A stretch of 6,989 nucleotides of DNA, taken from the NCBI GenBank assembly GCA_022361315.1, contig JAKSBB010000513.1:1-6989 (forward strand). Direction: 5' to 3'. The stretch comes from Desulfobacterales bacterium (lineage in GTDB: Bacteria > Desulfobacterota > Desulfobacteria > Desulfobacterales > Desulfobacteraceae). A program made the translations under genes and the position numbers. Every line of letters begins with the position of its first letter. Position 1 is the stretch's first letter. Below the pieces are notes generated by a model. That model saw only the letters and a list, made by a program, of their open reading frames with translations. It was not told the DNA's origin and made no database searches. This document shows, one piece after another, positions 1-6,108 of this stretch.

Positions 1-392
1 GAACCGTCCATGAAATATTTGCCTTCAAGGGTTTGACCAATACCGGAGATGAGCATGTCTGCGGCGGATTCTTTGGTTAGGTACCCGCTGGCCCCGGCCT
101 GGAAAGCCTTGACGATATAATCCACCTTGGCATGCATGCTCAGTACAAGGATATGCATGGTATCCCGGATCCCTTTAAGTTCCCGGATCAGATCAAACCC
201 GCTTCGGTCCGGCAGAGATATGTCCACCAGAGATAGGTCCGGTCCGAGTTTTTTTGCAAGTACCAGACCCTCTGATGCCGATCCGGCTTCACCCACCACG
301 TCATAGGTGCCTTCCCCCTGAATGATGGATTTGATGCCTTCCCTAAACAGGGGGTGGTCATCCACAATCAGAATTCGTTTCTTCAGTGCCAT
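1..392 (-). CDS. NarL/FixJ-type response regulator, receiver domain (3' end outside window)
   Basis: My translation of the minus strand from the ATG at 390-392 gives 130 codons with no stop, so the gene continues past base 1. The visible part is a CheY-like receiver domain. It has the acidic pair D11/D12 in ILIVDDHP, the phospho-acceptor D57 in LVDISLPD, the switch serine S85 in LVLSMHA and the conserved K107 in GYLTKE. The VDDHPLFREG start and the AGASGYLTKE segment are typical of NarL/FixJ regulators, so a C-terminal LuxR-type DNA-binding domain is expected but cannot be seen. It is presumably phosphorylated by the kinase directly upstream, whose end it overlaps by 35 bases, implying translational coupling. 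The start is uncertain: an AAGGAG lies only one base before this ATG, and an in-frame ATG four codons earlier (402-404) would add MKRR but has no clear ribosome site. Family call is firm; target genes are unknown. Confidence 0.93.
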   Translation of the reverse strand, partial: MALKKRILIVDDHPLFREGIKSIIQGEGTYDVVGEAGSASEGLVLAKKLGPDLSLVDISLPDRSGFDLIRELKGIRDTMHILVLSMHAKVDYIVKAFQAGASGYLTKESAADMLISGIGQTLEGKYFMDG

Positions 393-1896
393 TCTCCTTT
401 TCATTTTTCTGGGGTAGTGTGATGATAATTTCAGTCCCTTTGTCTGCCTTTGATTTAATGGACATCTTTCCGTCCAGTAAACGTACCCGTTCCTTCATAC
501 TGCGCAGCCCCATTCGTTTTTCTCTGTGCAGCAGTCGTTTTGTTTCATCCGGATTAAATCCGCTGCCGTTATCTCTGATGCGCAGGATGAGAATGGGGTG
601 GGCACCCACGAGGCTGACCACAGCATCCGAAGCGCCGGAATGCTTCCGGATATTGGCAAACCCTTCCAGAACCAGACGGTAGAGGTTGATTTGAAGTTCC
701 GGATTCAACCCGGATTCATGGACACCGGCCGTCCGGAAGATGACTTGAATACCGGTCTGTTCCGAGAATTCTTCACAATATGTTCTCAGCGCGTGGACGA
801 CACCCAGGTGATCTAAGATCGCCGGACGCAGGTTATAGGCCATTCCTCTGACTGCCTCTATGGTATGGTCCAAAAGCGCTGCCATTTTTTTACAGGTATC
901 TGCAGCTTCCGGTGTGTGTCCCAGGTGCCGGATATACAGCTTTAATGCGGACATGTCCTGGGCGATGCTGTCGTGCAGTTCACAGGATATCATCTGCCGC
1001 TCCCTTTCCTGGGCCTGCAAAAGCATCTGTGAGTGATTCCGGACAAGGTCTTCGGCCAGTTTGCGTTCCGTGATGTCGGATACCACCCCCACGAGACCTG
1101 TGACCTGTCCTTCTGTGTCGTGGAGGGTGGCCTTGTCAAAGATGACATCGCGCATCTTGCCGTCGCTGCGTTGCAATTTCCATTCATACCGCTGTTGGCC
1201 GGGGTGTTGGAAAAGCTCCGCGTCTTTTTTAAAATATTTTTCGGCTATTTCTTCGGGACCCATATCGAATACGGTTTTACCGATGATCTGGGACTTGGGT
1301 TTTCCGGTGAAGGTTTCAAAGGCTTTGTTGCATCCCGTATACCGTCCCTGTATATCCTTGTAAAAGATGGGATTGGAAATGGTGTCCACCAAAGCGTTTA
1401 AAAACAGGTTCTGCTCCCTCAGGGCCATTTCCGCGGTGGACTGCTCGGTAACATCTTCGATGAAGACCAGTACCTGATTTTCGGATTTGCCTGTCAGAGA
1501 GGTGGTTACCCGGAGGTGCCGTCTGGGATGGGTATCATCTGTGAGAGAAATTTCAGCGGGCTTCCTGAAACAGGCTTCTCCGGTGTTGAATGTTTCATTG
1601 ACAGTGTGGGCGAGTCTGCAGAATGTACACCCCTCACCGAATCCGCATCCTTTGGGGTCCTCCCGGCGGTGTATACACCCCATGGCCTCCCCGGGCCGAA
1701 GTCCTTTGTGGGTATCGGGCGAACGCCCTGTAAGGCGCGAAAGGGTATAACTGACCTTGACGATCCGTCGATCCTGATCCACCACCATCATCAACACCGG
1801 GCTGCTGTTAAGGACGTCTGTCAGATCTGCTTCTGTGTGAATGGGATATTCGTCATTACCCTTGCCGGACTTTTGCGGAAGCTTTTTTTTACTCAT
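358..1896 (-). CDS. Soluble PAS-PAS sensor histidine kinase, NarX/NreB-type (HisKA_3 + HATPase_c)
   Basis: This 512-residue kinase has no membrane segment or signal peptide, so it should sense a cytoplasmic cue. In order: a PAS-like domain at about 25-155; a second PAS domain at about 164-280, ending in the usual DITERK motif; a HisKA_3 dimerisation helix at about 290-360 with the phospho-accepting H308 in ELHDSIAQ; and a HATPase_c domain at about 400-495. The ATPase shows the N-box around N415 (EGFANIRKHS), the G1 box DNGSGF (442-447), the G2-like MGLRSMKERV and GTEIIITLP. The first PAS domain carries four cysteines, C74, C84, C90 and C93 (C-x9-C-x5-C-x2-C), which could bind a metal or Fe-S cluster; this is inference. 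The HisKA_3 class pairs with NarL/FixJ regulators, matching the overlapping downstream gene. The ATG at 1894-1896 follows a purine-rich GGGGGAAG, a modest ribosome site. The ligand is not known. Confidence 0.95.
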   Translation of the reverse strand: MSKKKLPQKSGKGNDEYPIHTEADLTDVLNSSPVLMMVVDQDRRIVKVSYTLSRLTGRSPDTHKGLRPGEAMGCIHRREDPKGCGFGEGCTFCRLAHTVNETFNTGEACFRKPAEISLTDDTHPRRHLRVTTSLTGKSENQVLVFIEDVTEQSTAEMALREQNLFLNALVDTISNPIFYKDIQGRYTGCNKAFETFTGKPKSQIIGKTVFDMGPEEIAEKYFKKDAELFQHPGQQRYEWKLQRSDGKMRDVIFDKATLHDTEGQVTGLVGVVSDITERKLAEDLVRNHSQMLLQAQERERQMISCELHDSIAQDMSALKLYIRHLGHTPEAADTCKKMAALLDHTIEAVRGMAYNLRPAILDHLGVVHALRTYCEEFSEQTGIQVIFRTAGVHESGLNPELQINLYRLVLEGFANIRKHSGASDAVVSLVGAHPILILRIRDNGSGFNPDETKRLLHREKRMGLRSMKERVRLLDGKMSIKSKADKGTEIIITLPQKNEKENGTEETNSDCG

Positions 1897-1909
1897 CTTC
1901 CCCCATTAG

Positions 1910-1943
1910 AGTATAAGATCCGAAGTAATACTAGGGTCACCCT
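1910..1943 (-). promoter_or_regulatory. Possible sigma-70 promoter for the kinase-regulator pair
   Basis: On the minus strand a TATACT hexamer (plus-strand 1910-1915) is a good -10 match. The best upstream partner, GTGACC, matches TTGACA at four of six positions but sits at a long spacing of about 19 bases and lies inside the 1932-1944 palindrome. A start site would fall only a few bases before the kinase ATG, giving a very short leader. The poor -35 would fit a promoter needing an activator. Assigned by eye only; low confidence. Confidence 0.25.
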
Positions 1944-1944
1944 A
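1932..1944. promoter_or_regulatory. Operator-like perfect palindrome TAGGGT-C-ACCCTA
   Basis: Two perfect 6-base arms, TAGGGT and ACCCTA, flank a single central C in the region between the divergent kinase and chemoreceptor genes. It lies about 36 bases upstream of the kinase start and about 195 bases upstream of the chemoreceptor start. Short inverted repeats like this are typical dimer-binding sites, and NarL/FixJ regulators often control their own operon. No T-tract follows, so it is not a terminator. Which protein binds is inference. Confidence 0.35.
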
Positions 1945-1967
1945 TACTGATACCGGGCAAAAGTGAA

Positions 1968-2043
1968 CCCCAAATTTATGGGGGCTTTCCGGGAGTAGGC
2001 CCTGAAAACAAAAGGGCGGCATCACCGGTATATCGGTTAAACC
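1968..2043 (+). promoter_or_regulatory. Cluster of short inverted repeats upstream of the chemoreceptor (unassigned)
   Basis: Several small potential hairpins are packed here: CCCCA/TGGGG with a 6-base loop (1968-1983), GCCCT/AGGGC with a 9-base loop (1999-2017), ACCG/CGGT with a 6-base loop (2024-2037), and GGTT-A-AACC (2035-2043). None is followed by a U-run, so a classic terminator is not supported. I could not match the stretch to a known riboswitch: the conserved blocks of the c-di-GMP, fluoride or preQ1 classes are not apparent. It could be a structured leader, operator sites, or chance. The stretch from 2044 to 2139 is A/T-rich and is the likely chemoreceptor promoter region (a weak TTGAGA at 2060-2065), but I see no convincing promoter pair there. 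Confidence 0.2.
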
Positions 2044-2129
2044 ATTTACCCGAAAAATGTTGAGAAAGGATAGTAAAAAGTGTATGGACTTGTAATAATT
2101 GGCTAACAATTTAAAAAATCGTTGTCATT

Positions 2130-2137
2130 GGAGGTGA
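2130..2137 (+). promoter_or_regulatory. Ribosome binding site GGAGGTGA fixing the chemoreceptor start
   Basis: GGAGGTGA is a near-perfect complement to the 16S rRNA tail. Its GGAGG core ends five bases before the ATG at 2140, which decides that start over the in-frame TTG at 2122, whose extra residues would include the ribosome site itself. Confidence 0.85.
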
Positions 2138-2139
2138 CC

Positions 2140-4266
2140 ATGAGAGGGGTGAATTTGAAGTTGAAGCAAAAGATTCTGGGGGTCATTGTATTGGTGGTCT
2201 GCCTGGTGATGGTGGCCTCTTCCATTGTGGTATCCTATGTGACCTACAATCAGAACGTAAGTGCCACCAACGCCAATCTGATGGTTGCCGCCAGGAACGT
2301 CAAGACCAAGATTCTTGAAACCCAGGAAGATCTGGCCAGGAAGCTTGCCCAGATGGATTCGGTATTTAAGGTCAGTGAAAATGTAAAATATCTGGGGGAT
2401 TTTAAAAAGGATTTTGACCTGGGTATGACGGAGTCCGGTTTTGTGGATCTGACCAGCGCCCTGTTTGCCACAACAGCGGTGAACCAGCTCGCATCCCTCT
2501 CCCTCTACGATGCCGCAGGTGAGCTTCTGGCCTTTTCAGAACGTCAACCCGATGGCCAGCTTCTGGCCGGCTTTTATTATGTAAACCCTGAAAAGGCATT
2601 CAAATATGCAAAATTAAGTGAGACAGATGATCTGAAAGGCAGCCAGTGGACTTCCGTTCCTGCCCTCGATGCCCTGAAAAATCCTTTGAACAGGCCCGGC
2701 GTCACCCAGACAGTCACCTCGGGCAGCCTCACACGAATGGGAAATGATTTGTCCCTGTCCGTTTATGTCCCGGTGATGCTGAAAGCAAAAAATAAAGAGA
2801 CCCGGAAGAAAGAACTGATGCTCTTCGGCTTCATCATCGCCACGAAGATCCTGGATCAGACCTTTGTGGACCAGATGGCCGAACTCACCGGATTGAACAT
2901 TAACCTCTTTACCGGTGATACCCTCTCATTCGGCAATCTGAATGCCTATGACAAGATTGATACATCCGCTGTACCGATGACGGTGGACACGGGCTGGGCT
3001 TTGGCGGATCAACCGGTTCTGCCCGGCAGCGTAGACGTGGACGGTGAGTCTTTTTACCAGGGCCTGGTGCCGGTTTATGAGGGAACGGACTATCAAGGGG
3101 CCGTTGCCGTATTGACCTCCGGACAAACCATTATGGATAATACCCTCCAGGTGGTTTACACCCTGATCATCGTTTATGTGAGTTGTCTGGTGCTTATCAT
3201 TCCCCTGGCCCTGTTCTTCTCCGGTTCCATGGTGAAGTCCATCCTTATGGTGACGGCCAGTCTGAAGGATGTGGCAGAAGGAGAAGGCGACCTCACAAAG
3301 CGGATTGAGATCCGTTCCCGTGATGAAATCGGAGAGTTATCCCGGTATTTCAACCTGTTTATCGAGAGGCTCCAGACCATGATCTCGGATATCTCCGAAA
3401 GTTCTCAGGCCCTCTCCGGTTCCGTGGCCGTGACCCGGAAGGAGGCAAAGGATATATCCGAGGGATCCGGTAAAATGTTGGCGATCACCAATTCCGTCAC
3501 CCAGTCCACCTCGGAGATGAGTGCGGAAATTTCCTCCATTTCAGATGTGGTGGGGCAGGCCTCGGACAACCTGGGCATCGTGGCGTCATCCACAGAAGAG
3601 ATGACCGCCACCATCAACGAGATTGCCAAGAACGCCGAGTCTGCCCGGCATATGAGCAACGAAACCGGACAGAGAATCTCTGCCGCATCGGAAAGTGTGA
3701 ACAAACTCGGCACCGAGGCAAAAGAGATTGATGCCTTCACGGAATCCATCACGGATATTTCTGACCAGACCAACCTTCTGGCCCTGAATGCCACCATTGA
3801 GGCGGCCCGGGCAGGGGAGGCGGGTAAAGGTTTTGCCGTTGTGGCCAGTGAGATTAAGGATCTCGCCACCCAGACCGCAGATGCCACCCAGGATATCAAG
3901 GTGAAGATTGACAATATCATGAAGGCCTCGGCATCCACCTCGGAGGAGATGGTGACGATTTCCAAAACCTTTGGTAATATGAACGACGTGGTGAACGATA
4001 TTGCCTCAGCCATTGAAGAACAGTCCGCCACCACCAAGGAAATTGCCGATAACACCGCCACCGTAGCCAGAGGGATCGGAGATGTGAATACGAGTATCTC
4101 TCAGTTCGACGGTCTGACAACGGAGATTGCCGGGGAGATGAACTCGGTGAATGACGCCAGTACCCGGATGTCCGAGAACGGTACCCATATTAACCGGGAT
4201 ACCGAGGAAATGCGTCGGCAGACAGACCGGCTGGATAATCTGATCAACCGGTTTGTCATCGAATAA
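2140..4266 (+). CDS. Transmembrane methyl-accepting chemotaxis protein with Cache-like periplasmic sensor
   Basis: This 708-residue chemoreceptor should sit in the inner membrane and signal to CheA/CheW. A positively charged N-terminus precedes TM1 (about 12-34). A roughly 300-residue periplasmic domain follows (about 35-334); its segments SLYDAAGELLAFSE and AELTGLNINLF resemble double-Cache sensors, possibly the dCache_3 type. TM2 is at about 335-360. A HAMP domain follows at about 359-412, with GEGDLTKRIEIRSRDEIGEL at its C-terminal half. The rest is the long coiled-coil signalling hairpin. Its tip, at about 538-576, carries DQTNLLALNATIEAARAGE and GKGFAVVASEIKDLA, the family signature that binds CheA/CheW. 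Likely methylation pairs are E486/E487 (SSTEEM) and E626/E627 (SAIEEQ). There is no C-terminal CheR-tethering pentapeptide; the protein ends NRFVIE. The ligand cannot be read from sequence. It diverges from the kinase and sits 38 bases before the peptidase gene. Confidence 0.96.
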   Translation: MRGVNLKLKQKILGVIVLVVCLVMVASSIVVSYVTYNQNVSATNANLMVAARNVKTKILETQEDLARKLAQMDSVFKVSENVKYLGDFKKDFDLGMTESGFVDLTSALFATTAVNQLASLSLYDAAGELLAFSERQPDGQLLAGFYYVNPEKAFKYAKLSETDDLKGSQWTSVPALDALKNPLNRPGVTQTVTSGSLTRMGNDLSLSVYVPVMLKAKNKETRKKELMLFGFIIATKILDQTFVDQMAELTGLNINLFTGDTLSFGNLNAYDKIDTSAVPMTVDTGWALADQPVLPGSVDVDGESFYQGLVPVYEGTDYQGAVAVLTSGQTIMDNTLQVVYTLIIVYVSCLVLIIPLALFFSGSMVKSILMVTASLKDVAEGEGDLTKRIEIRSRDEIGELSRYFNLFIERLQTMISDISESSQALSGSVAVTRKEAKDISEGSGKMLAITNSVTQSTSEMSAEISSISDVVGQASDNLGIVASSTEEMTATINEIAKNAESARHMSNETGQRISAASESVNKLGTEAKEIDAFTESITDISDQTNLLALNATIEAARAGEAGKGFAVVASEIKDLATQTADATQDIKVKIDNIMKASASTSEEMVTISKTFGNMNDVVNDIASAIEEQSATTKEIADNTATVARGIGDVNTSISQFDGLTTEIAGEMNSVNDASTRMSENGTHINRDTEEMRRQTDRLDNLINRFVIE

Positions 4267-4292
4267 GACAGGTGACGTATACCATACATATT

Positions 4293-4298
4293 GAGGAG
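4293..4298 (+). promoter_or_regulatory. Ribosome binding site GAGGAG selecting a TTG start for the peptidase
   Basis: GAGGAG lies six bases before the TTG at 4305-4307, an ideal spacing. The competing upstream GTG at 4272 has no good site in front of it, and translation from there would run straight across this motif. Confidence 0.7.
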
Positions 4299-4304
4299 CC
4301 CCCA

Positions 4305-6071
4305 TTGAAACCAAAAGATAAACTATCCGCCCTGCGCACCGAAATGGAACGTCATGGCGTTGACGCATTGATCATTCCCAGCGGTGATCCCCACCAAAGC
4401 GAATATACGGCGGACCACTGGCAGGCAAGGCATTGGCTGACCGGATTCACCGGATCTGCCGGTACGGCGGTGGTGACCCGGACGGTGGCCAACCTGTGGA
4501 CGGATTTCCGCTACTGGATCCAGGCCGAGGCCCAGATGGAAGGTTTTGAGTTGTTCAAACAGGGGGACGACGGTGTACCGGACTACGATGAATGGCTGGC
4601 AGACCATCTGGATACCGGTGCCTGTATTGCCCTGGACGGGCGGATGGTCTCTGCGGCCCAGACAAAGAAACTCCGCAGGGTATTTAAGGATTATGATATC
4701 CATCTGGATACCACCATCGATCTGATTTCAGACCTCTGGACCGACCGGCCGCCCATGCCTGCCACAAAGGCCTTTGTCCTGGCAGATGCATTTGCCGGTC
4801 AGACCAGGGAAGAAAAGCTTTTAGCCATCCGGGGAAAAATGACAAAAAAGGGGGCGGATGCCCACCTGATGTCCGCTCTGGACGACATTGCCTGGACCTT
4901 TAATCTCCGGGGGGGCGATGTGCACACCAATCCGGTGAATCTGGCCTTTGCCCTTATCGAACCGGACAATACCCGGCTGTTTATCAACCCGGCCAAGCTG
5001 GATGCCGGGGTGTCCGAGTCCCTTGAAGGGGACGGGATCACACTTCTGCCCTATGAAGGGGTGGACAACGCACTCTCAGTCCTGCCGGACGGCACAAAAC
5101 TCCTCCTCCATCCCGAGGCGGTGAGCGACCACCTTTACCGGGCAGCCAATCCCGGATGTAAACTCATTGAAGGTCAGAATCCGGCCACCGGTTTAAAATG
5201 CATCAAAAATAAAGTGGAGGCCGGCCATATCGGTGACACCGCGGTAAAAGACGGCAGGGCTGTGGTCCGGTTTCTTCACTGGCTCGAAACCACTGAAGAA
5301 CCCGTCACCGAGATCTCGGCAGCAGCGAAGATTCTGGCCCTCAGACAGGCCGAGTCGGATTTTATTGATCCTTCCTTTGATTCAATCATGGCCTTTGGGG
5401 AGCATTCGGCCATGTGCCATTACGCGGCCACGGAAGAGACCGATGTCCCCCTGACCCGGGATGCCATGTTCCTAAATGATTCCGGCGGCAATTATCTGAC
5501 CGGCACCACAGACATTACCCGGACCCTTCACCTGGGCACGCCTGAGGACCGGGAAATCCGTGATTACACCCTGGTGCTCCGGGGGCATATTGCGGTGGCC
5601 ACCTCAAGATTTCCCGTGGGCACCCGGGGATATCAGGTGGATACCCTGGCCCGCCAGTTCCTCTGGCAGGAAGGGATGGACTTCGGGCACGGCACCGGCC
5701 ACGGGGTCGGATTCTTCCTCTGTGTCCATGAAGGACCGGCCCGAATCAGCCCCCACCCCGTGGACCAGGCTCTGAAACCGGGCATGCTCTTGACCAACGA
5801 ACCCGGCCTCTATCGGGAAGGGCATTACGGCATCCGCCTGGAGAATATGGTCATGGTGGCGGAAGATGAGACCACGGAATTCGGGAAATTTTTAAGATTC
5901 GAGAACATTACCCTCTGCCACTTTGAACGCAACCTCATTGATAAGACCTTGTTGAACGAAACTGAAATCCTGTGGCTGGACAGCTATCACCGTACGGTAT
6001 ACGAAAAGCTGGCGCCGGGCCTGCCTGAAGATCTGAAGACCTGGCTGGCGGATAAAACCCGGGCCCTTTAA
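4305..6071 (+). CDS. Xaa-Pro aminopeptidase, long three-domain form (peptidase family M24B)
   Basis: This cytosolic metallopeptidase removes the N-terminal residue from peptides whose second residue is proline, helping recycle proline-containing peptides. From the TTG at 4305 it has 588 residues, close to the eukaryotic-type APP1 form (about 620) and longer than E. coli PepP (about 440). It has two creatinase-like N-terminal domains (about 1-140 and 160-300), the pita-bread catalytic domain (about 305-520) and a C-terminal extension (about 530-588). The dimetal ligands are all visible: D392 in NDSGG, D403 in GTTDITRT, H466 in HGTGHGVG, E499 in TNEPG and E513 in RLENM. Supporting active-site histidines H372 (CHYAA), H462 and H475 (VHEGP) are also present, so it should be active. 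No signal peptide is seen. The GTG at 4272 would add 11 residues and is a less likely start. It is 38 bases after the chemoreceptor and 37 before the GS-like gene, so an operon is plausible. Confidence 0.95.
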   Translation: MKPKDKLSALRTEMERHGVDALIIPSGDPHQSEYTADHWQARHWLTGFTGSAGTAVVTRTVANLWTDFRYWIQAEAQMEGFELFKQGDDGVPDYDEWLADHLDTGACIALDGRMVSAAQTKKLRRVFKDYDIHLDTTIDLISDLWTDRPPMPATKAFVLADAFAGQTREEKLLAIRGKMTKKGADAHLMSALDDIAWTFNLRGGDVHTNPVNLAFALIEPDNTRLFINPAKLDAGVSESLEGDGITLLPYEGVDNALSVLPDGTKLLLHPEAVSDHLYRAANPGCKLIEGQNPATGLKCIKNKVEAGHIGDTAVKDGRAVVRFLHWLETTEEPVTEISAAAKILALRQAESDFIDPSFDSIMAFGEHSAMCHYAATEETDVPLTRDAMFLNDSGGNYLTGTTDITRTLHLGTPEDREIRDYTLVLRGHIAVATSRFPVGTRGYQVDTLARQFLWQEGMDFGHGTGHGVGFFLCVHEGPARISPHPVDQALKPGMLLTNEPGLYREGHYGIRLENMVMVAEDETTEFGKFLRFENITLCHFERNLIDKTLLNETEILWLDSYHRTVYEKLAPGLPEDLKTWLADKTRAL

Positions 6072-6108
6072 ATCGTTTTCCAGGTGCGCCGGAGAAAGGA
6101 AAACCCAT

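Noticed and set aside
1033..1401. Plus-strand open frames opposite the kinase second PAS domain
   Set aside because: The opposite strand encodes a well-formed PAS domain continuous with the rest of the kinase; these frames have no domain or initiation signal.
1968..1983. CCCCA/TGGGG hairpin as a transcription terminator
   Set aside because: The stem is only five pairs and no T-run follows on either strand; it also lies upstream of both divergent genes, where no transcript needs ending.
1999..2043. A c-di-GMP or other known riboswitch upstream of the chemoreceptor
   Set aside because: Short stems and an A-rich loop gave a passing resemblance, but the conserved sequence blocks of the classes I could recall are missing.
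2122..2139. Six-codon N-terminal extension of the chemoreceptor from TTG 2122
   Set aside because: The extra codons span the strong GGAGGTGA ribosome site that serves ATG 2140, and no ribosome site precedes the TTG.
3405..4061. A 218-codon open frame antisense to the signalling domain of the chemoreceptor
   Set aside because: It lies entirely opposite a clear coiled-coil coding region, and its Ser/Ala/Ile/Val-rich composition is what the complement of such repeats yields. No ribosome site or recognisable domain.
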